DNA from: CAMAVH01 sp046297835
GTDB lineage: Bacteria > Pseudomonadota > Alphaproteobacteria > SMXQ01
DNA length: 64,000 nucleotides
NCBI GenBank assembly: GCA_046297835.1
Contig: JBKBHI010000012.1
Coordinates: forward strand, 45,050-109,049
Direction: 5' to 3'
Under the pieces are notes generated by a model. That model worked only from the letters and a program-made list of their open reading frames with translations. It had not been told where the DNA came from and did no database searches. Shown piece by piece: positions 34,895-44,197 of this stretch (within the stretch, counting starts at the first letter, position 1; each line of letters starts with the position of its first letter). The position numbers were made by a program, and so were the translations under genes.

Positions 34895-35293
34895 TCACCC
34901 GCCGAACACGACCGTGTGCATCGCGCGCCCCGGCAGCAGGGTGAAGCCGCCGGCGATCAGCAGGCCGCCGACGAACATGCCGATCATGGCGTAGCGGTGC
35001 GCGCGCAGATCGCTGACGCGGGCGCGCCAGATTGCGTAAGGCAGGGTGCCGAGCGTCAATATCGATAGAAGATGGATCGGGCTCCAGTCGCCCCAGGCGC
35101 GGATCTGGTGGATCCAGAACGAGCTGACGGCCACCGCGCACATCAGCGAGACCCAGACATAGCCGTTGGCGCGATGGAGCGCCGTGCCTTTGGGCAAGGC
35201 GAACTGCAAGACGCCGAGGACCAGCGCCGCCAGCGCGGCGAAGGCGTGCAGCGGAACGGCGGGCGGGTAAGACAGCAAAGGCGCGAAATCCAT
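34895..35293 (-). CDS. DUF2306 family membrane protein
   Basis: A 132-residue protein with four hydrophobic helices. It has the DUF2306 pattern: HAFAALAALVLGVLQF in helix 1, a conserved LHRANGYVWV after it, and an HRYAMIGMFVGGLLIAGGF segment late. The histidines in and near the helices suggest a cofactor or ion role, but no function is established. ATG 35293, with GGGGAA upstream, is preferred; 35308 is also in frame, while the extension to 35425 enters repeat DNA. Confidence 0.8.
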   Translation of the reverse strand: MDFAPLLSYPPAVPLHAFAALAALVLGVLQFALPKGTALHRANGYVWVSLMCAVAVSSFWIHQIRAWGDWSPIHLLSILTLGTLPYAIWRARVSDLRAHRYAMIGMFVGGLLIAGGFTLLPGRAMHTVVFGG

Positions 35294-35418
35294 GGCCGAT
35301 TCCCCCATCGGGCGCGAGTTTCGCTCCTGATACGCGGCGCGCCCTGCGCCGGATCGCGGGGAGCGACGGCGCGCCATTATAGCGGCGCGAACGGCGATCG
35401 GCCTCTCATAGATAAAAA

Positions 35419-35525
35419 CCGTCACCCTCGGACTTGATCCGAGGGTCCATTCGTCCGGCGCTCAGGCGCTCGGTGGATGGCCGGAAGTCATGCGTATGCG
35501 TGCAATGCACGACGTCCGGCCATGA
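35419..35525. repeat. REP-like palindromic element, copy 1
   Basis: Begins with the 14-base hairpin CCTCGG-ACTTGAT-CCGAGG and the shared GTCCGGCGCTCAGGCGCT stretch. It ends with a second palindrome around a GGCCGGA/TCCGGCC pair. The left half is nearly identical to copy 2 and resembles copies at 49146 and 52031. Confidence 0.85.
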
Positions 35526-35556
35526 CATTGATGATTTTAATCTCTGAACAGAAATG

Positions 35557-35649
35557 ACCGTCACCCTCGGACTTGATCCGAGGGTCCATGTGTCCGGCGC
35601 TCAGGCGCTTGATGGATGGATGCTCGGGTCAAGCCCGAGCATGACGGTT
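35557..35649. repeat. REP-like palindromic element, copy 2
   Basis: A 93 bp composite inverted repeat, ACCGTCA...TGACGGT. The left arm hairpin is CCTCGG/CCGAGG and the right arm hairpin is GCTCGGG/CCCGAGC, joined by the shared GGCGCTCAGGCGCTT linker. It lies 57 bp past the stop of the small membrane-protein gene 35706-36014. Confidence 0.88.
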
Positions 35650-35705
35650 GGAGATGAGGCGAGCATTGTGCGTCCAACGAGAAGGACCCGCCGAACGGCG
35701 AGCTT

Positions 35706-36014
35706 TTAATTTTGCGGCCACATCCAAGCCACGAATGTCAGAACCGTTGCGGCAAGCCCTATGAAAGCGGCGAATAAGGAAGCGTAAACCGCAATCCATG
35801 CAGCCTTTTTCGCGCTTAAAGCTATTCTCATATTTAGTGCTCGGTCGTCCTCTATCTGCTTTTGGGTTTCTTCATCCTTATCTTTGAGCCATTTCAAGAC
35901 TGCCAGTTTATTAAAGCCTAACTCGCCGGCTGCCATCATTAGGCGTACTTGTGGCGCACCGTACTTTTCTAACTGAGCGATAAATTCAGCATTTGGCTCG
36001 CGATCTCGGCTCAT
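35706..36014 (-). CDS. Small predicted membrane-anchored protein, unknown
   Basis: A 102-residue protein I do not recognise. Residues 1-70 are charged and helical (a possible DNA- or protein-binding part around GFNKLAVLKWLKDKDEETQKQI). Residues about 72-98 form one C-terminal transmembrane helix ending MWPQN. GC and codon use are lower than in the neighbours. It lies between a pair of REP-like elements and the acyl-CoA ligase gene (36 bp gap from that gene's stop), and may be a recent acquisition. Coding character is good, but no function can be given. Confidence 0.65.
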   Translation of the reverse strand: MSRDREPNAEFIAQLEKYGAPQVRLMMAAGELGFNKLAVLKWLKDKDEETQKQIEDDRALNMRIALSAKKAAWIAVYASLFAAFIGLAATVLTFVAWMWPQN

Positions 36015-36050
36015 TTCTGTGCCTCTGATTAAGATGGCAATGAGAAACGC

Positions 36051-37844
36051 CTAGCGATAAAGACTTTCCAGCCTCTCCCCATATCGCGCCTTGATGATGT
36101 GGCGGCGGATTTTCAGGCTTGGCGTCAATTGCTCGTTGGCGATGGCGAAGGGCTCGTCGGCGAAGGCGAAGTGACGCACGCGCTCGATGACCGAGAGCGT
36201 GCCGGTGGCGCGCTTCACCGCCTCGCCGATCCGGGCCTTGAAGGCGGGGTCGGCCAGCGCTTCGGCCTCCGGCTTGCCGGTCTCGCGCGCCCAATCCTTC
36301 AGCGCCGTCTCGTCGGGCACGATCAGCGCCACGAGATAGGGCTTCTTGTCGCCGACCACCATGGCTTGCGCGATTTCCGGCTCCAAGGTGAGGAAGCCCT
36401 CGACGCGCTGCGGCGAAATGTTGTCGCCGCCGGAATTGACGATGATGTCCTTCTTGCGGTCGGTGATCTTGAGCCGGCCGGCTTCGTCGATCATGCCGAT
36501 GTCGCCGGTGTGCAGCCAGCCGTCCTTGATCGCTTCGGCGGTGGCCTGGGGCTCGTTCCAGTAGCCCTGCATCACCAATTCGCCGCGCACGAGAATCTCG
36601 CCGTCCTCGGCGATCTTGACCTCGACGCCGGGCAGCGGCGGGCCGACCGTGTCCATCTTCATGCTGCCGGGGAAATTGCAGCTGACGACGGGGGCCGATT
36701 CGGTCTGGCCGTAGCCTTGCAGAATGGTGACGCCAAGGGCGGTGAAGAACAGGCCGACCTCCGGATTGAGCGGCGCGCCGCCGGACACGAACGCCTTGAG
36801 GCGGCCGCCGAAGCGGGCGCGCACCTTGCGCCGCACCAGCAGCGTCAGCAGGCAATTCTCCAGCTTCTCCAGCAGCGTCATGTCGCCGGGCGTTTCGATG
36901 GCCTTGCGGCCGAGCGTCACGGTGCGGAAGAACAGCTTTTTCTGCAGCGGCTTGGCGCGCTCCAGCCCGCGCAGGATGCGGCCCTGCATCGTCTCGTAGA
37001 GACGCGGCACGGCGGTCATGATCGTCGGCCGCGCCTCGGCCATGTTGGCGGCCAGGGTGTCGATGCCCTCGGCGTAATAGACCTCGGCGCCGATCATGAT
37101 CGGCACGTAGAGCCCGGCGGTGTGCTCGTAGGAATGCGACAGCGGCAGGAAGCTGAGGAACACCTCATGGCCGAGGCCGATGGCTTCGAGCAGCGCCCGC
37201 GCGCCCTCGCAGTTCGACAGGATCGCGCCGTGGCTCAGCATCACGCCCTTGGGCGCGCCGCCGGTGCCCGAGGTGTGGATGATGCAGGCGAGATCGCCGC
37301 GCGCGAGCTGCGGCAGTTCGGCCGCGGAGGCCCGGCCCAGTTCCAGCGCCGCGTCCCAGCCGTGCAGCTCGAAGGTCGCGGCCTGGCTGCGCGCGACCGG
37401 CTCCATGGCGACGACATGCGCGACGTCGGTTCGCGCCGCCGCCGGCAGCAGCTTGGCGGCGAGGGCGGCGTTGGAGACGATGGCGAAGCGCGCGCCGCTG
37501 TTGGCCAGCACGTGCTGATGCTCGGCGACGCCGTTGGTGACGTAGGCCGGCACGCTGACGCCGCCGGCGGCCATGATGGCGAGATCGGCGATCAGCCATT
37601 CGGGACGGTTTTCGGCGACCAGGGAGACGCGATCGCCGCGCTGCAGCCCGAGCCGGAGCAGGCCGCGCGCCAGCGCGTTAACTTTTTCCGACGTCTCGCG
37701 CCAACTGATCGCGCGGTAGCGCGCCGCATCGTCCGCCCCAGTCTCGGGATCGGCCGTTTTCGCCCACAGGAAGGGCTGATCGCCCTGGCGGGCGGCCTGA
37801 TCGAAAAACAAGCTGGTCAGGCTCGACGCCCGTTCGCCGGTCAT
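36051..37844 (-). CDS. Long-chain acyl-CoA synthetase (AMP-forming)
   Basis: A 597-residue adenylate-forming ligase of the FadD15/FAA1-like group (fatty acid + ATP + CoA to acyl-CoA). The P-loop HTSGTGGAPKG lies near residue 190, the adenine motif GYGQTES near 380, DGWLHTGDIG near 455 and DRKKDIIVNSGGDNISP near 475. There is no signal peptide. ATG 37844, with GGGAG 8 bases upstream, is preferred; ATGs at 37859 and 37877 are in frame, within a short repeated ATGGGAGAC stretch. It is divergent from pepF. Confidence 0.9.
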   Translation of the reverse strand: MTGERASSLTSLFFDQAARQGDQPFLWAKTADPETGADDAARYRAISWRETSEKVNALARGLLRLGLQRGDRVSLVAENRPEWLIADLAIMAAGGVSVPAYVTNGVAEHQHVLANSGARFAIVSNAALAAKLLPAAARTDVAHVVAMEPVARSQAATFELHGWDAALELGRASAAELPQLARGDLACIIHTSGTGGAPKGVMLSHGAILSNCEGARALLEAIGLGHEVFLSFLPLSHSYEHTAGLYVPIMIGAEVYYAEGIDTLAANMAEARPTIMTAVPRLYETMQGRILRGLERAKPLQKKLFFRTVTLGRKAIETPGDMTLLEKLENCLLTLLVRRKVRARFGGRLKAFVSGGAPLNPEVGLFFTALGVTILQGYGQTESAPVVSCNFPGSMKMDTVGPPLPGVEVKIAEDGEILVRGELVMQGYWNEPQATAEAIKDGWLHTGDIGMIDEAGRLKITDRKKDIIVNSGGDNISPQRVEGFLTLEPEIAQAMVVGDKKPYLVALIVPDETALKDWARETGKPEAEALADPAFKARIGEAVKRATGTLSVIERVRHFAFADEPFAIANEQLTPSLKIRRHIIKARYGERLESLYR

Positions 37845-37957
37845 CTGCGCGTCTCCCATCGGTCTTCGGTCTCCCATCTTTATCGCGGTCTTTTTTGGGC
37901 GCTCTTTGCAAGCGCCGCCACAAGCCTTATATCGCTTGAAGCAGCCAGGAGTCAGTC

Positions 37958-39883
37958 ATGCCCAAATCCGCCGCCGTGAAGAAGGCTAAACCGAACAAGC
38001 CGAAAACCGGACATAAGAAGTCCGTGAAGGCCGCGACAGCCAAAAGCGCGCAGAAAAAAGCGCCGCTCAAGCTGGTCGCGGCGCGCAAGGGGCCGGCCGC
38101 GGCGAAATCGGCGAAAGGGCCGAAGCGGGGCGATCTCCCGGTGTGGGACTTGAGCCATCTCTATCCCGGCCCGGATTCGCCGGCGCTGAAAAGCGATCTG
38201 GCCAAGGCTCAGGAGGACGCCAAGGCGTTCGAGACGCGCTATGCCGGCACGCTCGCCAAGCTTTCGGGCAAAGAGTTCGGCGTCGCCATCGGCGGCTACG
38301 AAACGATCCAGGAGACCCTGGGGCGCATCATGAGCTACGCCCAGCTGCTCTATGCCGGCAACGTCTCCGATCCGGCGACGGCGCAATTCTTCCAGACCAT
38401 GCAGGAGCGCGTCACCGACATCTCTAGCCACCTGCTGTTCTTCACGCTGGAGATCAACAAGCTCGAAGACGCGGCGCTGGAGAAGAAGTTCGACGCGCCG
38501 GAGGCGGCGCATTACCGGACCTGGCTGCGCGACGTGCGCGCCTTCAAGCCGCACCAGCTCTCCGACGAGGTCGAGAAGCTGCTGCACGAGAAGTCCGTGG
38601 CCGGCCGCGCCTCCTGGGTGCGCCTGTTCGACGAGACGATGGCGCGGCTGCGCTTCCCCATCGGCGGCAAGAAGCTGACCAGCGCCGAGGCGCTGCACAT
38701 GATGTCGGAACGCTCGCGCAGCACGCGCAAGACGGCGGCGCTGGCGCTCGGCAAGACGCTCGGCGAGAACGTCGGCACCTTCGCGCTGGTGACGAACACG
38801 CTGGCGAAGGACAAGGAAGTCGAGGACCGCTGGCGCAAGTTCCCGCATCCCTGCTCGGCGCGCAACCTGTCCAACTTCGTCGAGGACGAGGTGGTCGAGG
38901 CGCTGGCCGGCGCGGTGAAGAAATCCTATCCGCGCTTGTCGCACCGCTACTACCGGCTGAAAGCCAAGTGGTTCAAGACCGACAAGCTCGACTATTGGGA
39001 CCGCAACGCGCCGCTGCCCTCGACCGACGACAGCTACATCCCGTGGGACGAGGCGCGCCGGCGCGTGCTCGAATCCTACCGCACCTTCTCGCCCGACATG
39101 GCGATCATCGCCGAGCGCTTCTTCGACGAAAGCTGGATCGACGCCGGCGTGCGGCCGGGCAAGGAGCCGGGCGCCTTCTCGCACCCCACCGTGCCGTCGG
39201 CGCATCCCTACATCCTGATGAACTATCAGGGCAAGGCGCGCGACGTGATGACGCTGGCGCACGAATTGGGCCATGGCGTGCATCAGGTGCTCGCCGGGCC
39301 GCGCGGCCTTCTCATGTCCGACACGCCGCTGACGCTGGCCGAGACCGCTTCGGTGTTCGGCGAGATGCTGACCTTCCAGGGCCTGCTCGCCGCCGAGAAG
39401 AACGCCAAGACCCGCCGCACATTGCTCGCCGGCAAGGTCGAGGACATGCTCAACACCGTGGTGCGGCAGATCGCCTTCTACGATTTCGAACTGCGCGTGC
39501 ATACCGAGCGCTGCAAGGGCGAGCTGACCGCCGAGCGCATCAGCGACATCTGGATGGACGTTCAGCGCGAGAGCCTCGGCCCGTCGATCAAGCTCGGCGG
39601 CGATTACCGCTACTTCTGGACCTACATCCCGCACTTCATCCATTCGCCGTTCTACGTCTATGCCTACGCGTTCGGCGATTGCCTAGTGAACTCGCTCTAC
39701 AGCACGTTCCGCAAGGCCGAGCAGGGCTTCCAGGTGAAATATCTCGACATGCTGCGGGCCGGCGGCACCAAGCGGCACAAGGAGCTGCTGGCGCCCTTCG
39801 GCCTCGACGCCACCGACCCCGCCTTCTGGGACCGCGGCCTGGAAGTCGTGTCGGGCTTCATCGACGAGTTGGAGAAGCTGTAG
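37958..39883 (+). CDS. pepF: Oligoendopeptidase F family M3 metallopeptidase
   Basis: A 641-residue zinc peptidase cleaving short peptides in the cytoplasm. The zinc site HELGH lies at about 434-438 (TLAHELGHGVH), with the third ligand in TLAETASVFGE about 25 residues later, and a C-terminal HSPFYVYAYAFGD typical of the PepF clade. The first ~57 residues are a Lys/Ala-rich basic extension not needed for the M3 fold and resembling histone-like tails; the catalytic protein proper begins near GDLPVWDLSHLYPG. The ATG follows CAGGAG. The gene is monocistronic. Confidence 0.93.
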   Translation: MPKSAAVKKAKPNKPKTGHKKSVKAATAKSAQKKAPLKLVAARKGPAAAKSAKGPKRGDLPVWDLSHLYPGPDSPALKSDLAKAQEDAKAFETRYAGTLAKLSGKEFGVAIGGYETIQETLGRIMSYAQLLYAGNVSDPATAQFFQTMQERVTDISSHLLFFTLEINKLEDAALEKKFDAPEAAHYRTWLRDVRAFKPHQLSDEVEKLLHEKSVAGRASWVRLFDETMARLRFPIGGKKLTSAEALHMMSERSRSTRKTAALALGKTLGENVGTFALVTNTLAKDKEVEDRWRKFPHPCSARNLSNFVEDEVVEALAGAVKKSYPRLSHRYYRLKAKWFKTDKLDYWDRNAPLPSTDDSYIPWDEARRRVLESYRTFSPDMAIIAERFFDESWIDAGVRPGKEPGAFSHPTVPSAHPYILMNYQGKARDVMTLAHELGHGVHQVLAGPRGLLMSDTPLTLAETASVFGEMLTFQGLLAAEKNAKTRRTLLAGKVEDMLNTVVRQIAFYDFELRVHTERCKGELTAERISDIWMDVQRESLGPSIKLGGDYRYFWTYIPHFIHSPFYVYAYAFGDCLVNSLYSTFRKAEQGFQVKYLDMLRAGGTKRHKELLAPFGLDATDPAFWDRGLEVVSGFIDELEKL

Positions 39884-40155
39884 ATCTCGCCCCTCCCTTG
39901 GAGGGGGGATCGGCCACCGGCTTGCGGCGGGCGCAAGCCTCGCCGCGCGCTGCGGAATGGCGGCGATAAGTCGCTGGAAATCTGCGGATTTCATGGCCAA
40001 TTCTCGCCTTGGCAAAGCGGCGCGGACTCGTCATTCTGTGCCGCAAAATCAGGGGCGTTCGCCACGGCGTTAGGGGCCAGGGAACGCCCGTCACAGCCAG
40101 CTCCGCCACGGCAAGATCGACCAGGGCGGGGCCGTCACGCATACCCAGGGGACCA

Positions 40156-41304
40156 ATGCAGATCGCGGTATTGAAGGAGCGGCGGCCGGGCGAGGCCCGC
40201 GTCGCGGCGACGCCGGACACGGTGAAGAAGCTCGTCGGCCTCGGCCAGAGCGTGACGGTGGAAGCCGGCGCGGGCGCGGGATCGTCGATTCCCGACGCGC
40301 GCTATGCCGAAGCCGGCGCGACCATCGCGGCCGACGCGGCTGCGGCGCTGAAAGACGCCGACATCCTGTTCAAGGTGCAGCGGCCCTTGCGTGACGGCGC
40401 GGTGAACGAGCTGGCGCTGATGAAGCGCGGCGCGACGCTGATCTCCGCCCTCGGCGCGTTGCAGAACAAGGACGACGTCGCGGCCTATGCCGCCGCCGGC
40501 ATCACCGCCTTCGCCATGGAGCTGGTGCCGCGCATCACGCGCGCGCAGTCGATGGACATCCTCTCCTCGCAGGCCAATCTCGCCGGCTATCGCGCCGTGC
40601 TCGAAGCCTGCGCCATCTACGGCCGCGTGCTGCCGATGATGATGACGGCGGCCGGCACCGTCGCGCCGGCCCGCGTCTTCATCATGGGCGTCGGCGTCGC
40701 CGGCTTGCAGGCCATCGCCACCGCGCGTCGTCTCGGCGCGGTCGTGTCGGCGACCGACGTGCGCCCGGCCACCAAGGAGCAGGTCGAGAGCCTCGGCGGC
40801 AAGTTCGTCATGGTCGAGGACGAGGAGACCAAGCAGGCCGAGACCTCCGGCGGCTACGCCCGCGAGATGTCCGACGAGTACAAGCGCAAGCAGGCGGCGC
40901 TGATCGCCGAGACGATCAAGAAGCAGGACATCGTCATCACCACCGCGCTAATCCCGGGCCGCAAGGCCCCGGTGCTGGTCAGCGAGGAGATGGTGGCGTC
41001 GATGAAGCCCGGCTCGGTGATCGTCGATCTCGCGGTCGAGGCCGGCGGCAACTGCCCGCTCTCCAAGCCGGACGAGATCGTCGACGTGAACGGCGTGAAG
41101 ATCGCCGGCTACACCAACCTGCCGAGCCGCATCGCCGAAGACGCCAGCGCGCTCTACGCCAAGAACCTCTTGGCCTTCGTCACGCCGCTGATCGACAAGG
41201 AGACGAAAGCCTTGAAGATCGACGCGGCCGACGAGATCGTCGCCGGCACGCTGGTCACGCAAGGCGGCCAGATCGTCCATCCGAACCTCAAGGCGGGAGC
41301 GTAA
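40156..41304 (+). CDS. pntAA: NAD(P) transhydrogenase alpha-1 subunit PntAA
   Basis: A 382-residue NAD-binding domain I subunit of proton-translocating transhydrogenase, which drives NADPH formation with the proton gradient. It begins MQIAVLKERRPGEARVAATP; the Rossmann loop GVGVAGLQAIATARRLGA lies near 176, and RPATKEQVESLGG follows. As in Rhodospirillum and other alphaproteobacteria, the alpha chain is split and this part is soluble. ATG 40156 has CAGGGGA upstream; the frame back to 40009 is not part of the family. Operon pntAA-pntAB-pntB with 3 and 12 bp gaps. Confidence 0.96.
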   Translation: MQIAVLKERRPGEARVAATPDTVKKLVGLGQSVTVEAGAGAGSSIPDARYAEAGATIAADAAAALKDADILFKVQRPLRDGAVNELALMKRGATLISALGALQNKDDVAAYAAAGITAFAMELVPRITRAQSMDILSSQANLAGYRAVLEACAIYGRVLPMMMTAAGTVAPARVFIMGVGVAGLQAIATARRLGAVVSATDVRPATKEQVESLGGKFVMVEDEETKQAETSGGYAREMSDEYKRKQAALIAETIKKQDIVITTALIPGRKAPVLVSEEMVASMKPGSVIVDLAVEAGGNCPLSKPDEIVDVNGVKIAGYTNLPSRIAEDASALYAKNLLAFVTPLIDKETKALKIDAADEIVAGTLVTQGGQIVHPNLKAGA

Positions 41305-41307
41305 GCC

Positions 41308-41604
41308 ATGGAAGCCGTCGATCCGTTCATCTTCCGCCTCGCCATCTTCGTGCTGGCGATCTTCGTGGGCTATTACGTGGTGTGGAGCGTGACGCCCGCG
41401 CTGCACACGCCGCTGATGAGCGTCACCAACGCCATCTCGTCGGTCATCGTCGTCGGCGCGCTGATCGCCGCCGGGCCGACCGGCTTCGAACTGTCGAAAA
41501 TCTTCGGGCTTGTCGCGATTGCTTTAGCCGCCGTCAACATCTTCGGCGGCTTCCTGGTGACGCAGCGCATGCTCGCCATGTACAAGAAAAAAGAAAAGAA
41601 GTAG
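41308..41604 (+). CDS. pntAB: NAD(P) transhydrogenase alpha-2 subunit PntAB
   Basis: A 98-residue membrane subunit with three hydrophobic helices (about 8-24, 37-55 and 60-85) and a lysine-rich cytoplasmic end. It is the membrane part split from the alpha chain, placed between pntAA and pntB. It forms the proton channel with the PntB helices. A ribosome-binding site lies in the end of pntAA (GGCGGGAG). Confidence 0.95.
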   Translation: MEAVDPFIFRLAIFVLAIFVGYYVVWSVTPALHTPLMSVTNAISSVIVVGALIAAGPTGFELSKIFGLVAIALAAVNIFGGFLVTQRMLAMYKKKEKK

Positions 41605-41616
41605 GGGCCGCCGCAC

Positions 41617-43008
41617 ATGTCCGCCAACCTTTCGGCGCTCGCCTATCTGGTCAGCTCCATCCTGTTCATCATGGCGCTGCGCGGGCTCTCCAGCCCGGAA
41701 AGCTCGCGCCGCGGCAACACGCTCGGCATGATCGGCATGCTGATCGCCGTCGTCACCACCATCGCCATGCCCGGCGTCTTCTCCTACGCGGAGATCCTCG
41801 GCGCGCTGGTGATCGGCGGCGGCATCGGCGCGATCACCGCGCGCCGCGTGCAGATGACGCAGATGCCGCAGCTCGTCGCCGCCTTCCACTCGCTGGTCGG
41901 CATGGCCGCCGTGCTGGTCGCCGCCGCCGCCTTCTACAATCCGGCGGCCTACGGCATTTCCGACGCGCTCGGGCAGCTCAAGCTCGCCTCGCGCATCGAG
42001 ATGTCGCTCGGCATCGTCATCGGCGCGATCACCTTCTCCGGCTCGGTCGTCGCCTTCTTGAAGCTCGCCGGCATGGTTTCGGGCAATCCGGTGGTGTTCA
42101 AGGGCCAGCATCTCTTGAACCTGCTCTTGGGCCTGGTGATCGTCGGCCTGATCGTCCTGTTCTGCATCAACCCGGACCCGCGCTGGTTCTGGGCGATGAC
42201 GGCGCTCGCCTTCCTCGTCGGCTTCCTGATCATCGTGCCGATCGGCGGCGCGGACATGCCGGTGGTCGTCTCGATGCTGAACAGCTACTCGGGCTGGGCG
42301 GCAGCGGGCATCGGCTTCACGCTGGAGAACACCGCGCTGATCGTCACCGGCGCGCTGGTCGGCTCGTCGGGCGCGATCCTCAGCTACATCATGTGCAAGG
42401 GCATGAACCGCTCCTTGTTCAACGTGATCCTCGGCGGCTTCGGCGGCGACACCTCGGCGGCCGGCGCGAGCGGCCAGGCCGACCGTCCGGTCAAATCGGG
42501 CAGCGCCGACGATGCCGCCTTCATCATGAAGAACGCCGGCAAGGTCATCATCGTGCCGGGCTACGGCATGGCCGTCGCCCAGGCGCAGCACGCGCTGCGC
42601 GAGATGGCCGACAAGCTGAAGGAGGAGGGCGTCGAGGTTTCCTACGCCATCCATCCGGTGGCGGGCCGCATGCCGGGCCACATGAACGTGCTGCTGGCCG
42701 AAGCCAACGTGCCCTACGACGAAGTGTTCGAGCTGGAGGAGATCAACTCCGAATTCCAGACCGCGGACGTCGCCTTCGTCATCGGCGCCAACGACGTGAC
42801 CAACCCGGCGGCGCGCGACGATCCGCAAAGCCCGATCTTCGGCATGCCGATCCTCGACGTCGACAAGGCCAAGACCGTGCTGTTCGTGAAGCGCAGCATG
42901 GCTTCTGGTTATGCGGGCGTCGACAACACGCTGTTCTACCGCGACAACACGATGATGCTGTTCAGCGACGCCAAGAAAATCTGCGAGAACATCGTCAAGG
43001 CGCTGTAA
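41617..43008 (+). CDS. pntB: NAD(P) transhydrogenase beta subunit PntB
   Basis: A 463-residue subunit with nine membrane helices followed by the NADP-binding domain III (from about 290). Domain III shows VIIVPGYGMAVAQAQHAL, SYAIHPVAGRMPGHMNVLLAEA and VIGANDVTNPAA, all diagnostic. It completes the proton-pumping transhydrogenase in the inner membrane. The operon ends at a strong terminator 20 bp downstream. Confidence 0.97.
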   Translation: MSANLSALAYLVSSILFIMALRGLSSPESSRRGNTLGMIGMLIAVVTTIAMPGVFSYAEILGALVIGGGIGAITARRVQMTQMPQLVAAFHSLVGMAAVLVAAAAFYNPAAYGISDALGQLKLASRIEMSLGIVIGAITFSGSVVAFLKLAGMVSGNPVVFKGQHLLNLLLGLVIVGLIVLFCINPDPRWFWAMTALAFLVGFLIIVPIGGADMPVVVSMLNSYSGWAAAGIGFTLENTALIVTGALVGSSGAILSYIMCKGMNRSLFNVILGGFGGDTSAAGASGQADRPVKSGSADDAAFIMKNAGKVIIVPGYGMAVAQAQHALREMADKLKEEGVEVSYAIHPVAGRMPGHMNVLLAEANVPYDEVFELEEINSEFQTADVAFVIGANDVTNPAARDDPQSPIFGMPILDVDKAKTVLFVKRSMASGYAGVDNTLFYRDNTMMLFSDAKKICENIVKAL

Positions 43009-43028
43009 GGCTTAGGCGATACGCGAAC

Positions 43029-43060
43029 AAAAAGGCCGCCCAACCGGACGGCCTTTTTCG
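43029..43060 (+). terminator. Intrinsic terminator of the pnt operon
   Basis: A 10 bp stem (43029-43038 with 43049-43058) with an A-run and a T-run, loop of ten bases. It lies directly after pntB. Confidence 0.9.
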
Positions 43061-43101
43061 TTAAGCGCGCGGACGCGATGGCGCGCGGCGCGTCGGCCAA
43101 C

Positions 43102-43131
43102 AAAAAACCCCGAGGCTGCCCTCGGGGTTTT
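43102..43131 (-). terminator. Intrinsic terminator of rpsU
   Basis: A 12 bp stem (43104-43115 with 43120-43131) with loop of four. On the minus strand six Ts follow (complement of 43102-43107). It lies 30 bp past the rpsU stop. Confidence 0.9.
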
Positions 43132-43161
43132 CGATTTCGTCGCTGGCGTTGGGCGTAAGGC

Positions 43162-43365
43162 CTAGTAGCCTTCGCGCTCCATGCGCTTGCGGAGCAGCTT
43201 GCGGTAACGGCGGACGGCTTCGGCTCTCTCGCGGGCGCGCTTCTCCGAGGGCTTCTCGAAGTTGCGGCGCATCTTCATCTCGCGGTAGATGCCTTCGCGC
43301 TGCATCTTCTTCTTCAGCGCGCGCAGGGCCTGATCGACGTTGTTGTCTTTGACGTGGACTTGCAA
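43162..43365 (-). CDS. rpsU: Ribosomal protein bS21
   Basis: A 67-residue 30S protein rich in Lys/Arg: QVHVKDNNVDQALRALKKK, then MQREGIYREMK and a basic C-terminus. The family N-terminus aligns only if translation starts at TTG 43365, which has GGAG seven bases upstream. No ATG is near, and the longer frame to 43506 adds unrelated sequence. bS21 acts in initiation near the anti-Shine-Dalgarno end of 16S rRNA. It is monocistronic and divergent from def. Confidence 0.94.
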   Translation of the reverse strand: MQVHVKDNNVDQALRALKKKMQREGIYREMKMRRNFEKPSEKRARERAEAVRRYRKLLRKRMEREGY

Positions 43366-43609
43366 GTGATCGCTCCGGTCTGCCCGGTCGGTCCCCGTTA
43401 ATTTTAATATCGGGGGACGGAGGGGCGAAAATTGGCTCGCGAACGCCGCCTCGAACGGGGTTCGCGAAAGGAACGGCGTTGTATCACGGGGGTTTAGGCC
43501 CCGCAAGCCCTCTGGTTTGAGCGAAAATCATTCAAAAACAAGGACTTGAGGGTTCCGCGCCGACGCCGCGCCCTTTGACGGCAGGCGATTCGCGCCCCAT
43601 ATTGATCCC

Positions 43610-44197
43610 ATGGCCATTTTGAAAATCGCCCGCATGGGCCACCCTGTCCTTCGCCGCCACGCCGATCCGGTGGCCGATCCGACCGCGCCGGAGATACGCC
43701 GGTTGGTCGAAGACATGCTCGACACCATGGAGGACGCGCACGGCGTCGGCCTCGCCGCGCCGCAGGTCCATGTGCCGCTGCGCCTCTTGGTGTTCAAGGT
43801 GCCGCCGGAGCGCCTCGGGCCGGATGAGACGCTGCCGGCCGATTTCGCGGCCGACCGAGACCGCCCCATGGTGCTGATCAACCCGACTCTCGAAGCCCTC
43901 GCAGGTCCCTCCGGCCAGCTGGAGTTCGAGAACGGCTGGGAAGGCTGCCTGTCGGTGCCGGGGTTCCGCGGCGTCGTGCCGCGCGTGACCCGCCTGCGCT
44001 ACAAGGCCTTCGGCCTCGACGGCCGGAGCTTCGTTCGTGAAGCCTCCGGCTTCCACGCGCGCGTGATCCAGCATGAATATGACCATCTCGACGGCATCCT
44101 CTACCCGCAGCGCATGAAAGATTTGTCGCTGCTGGGATTTGAGGAGGAGATGGCGCGTTATCCCCTGGGGGCGACGGCGGAGGAGGAGACGGCATGA
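43610..44197 (+). CDS. def: Peptide deformylase
   Basis: A 195-residue metalloenzyme removing the formyl group from new proteins. All three motifs are present: GVGLAAPQ (45-52), EGCLSVP (111-117, metal C113) and QHEYDHLDG (H155, E156, H159). An insert of about 20 residues after residue 64 (PPERLGPDETLPADFAADRD) makes it longer than E. coli Def. It overlaps the COQ9 start by four bases (ATGA), unlike the common def-fmt arrangement; no fmt is seen. Confidence 0.95.
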   Translation: MAILKIARMGHPVLRRHADPVADPTAPEIRRLVEDMLDTMEDAHGVGLAAPQVHVPLRLLVFKVPPERLGPDETLPADFAADRDRPMVLINPTLEALAGPSGQLEFENGWEGCLSVPGFRGVVPRVTRLRYKAFGLDGRSFVREASGFHARVIQHEYDHLDGILYPQRMKDLSLLGFEEEMARYPLGATAEEETA

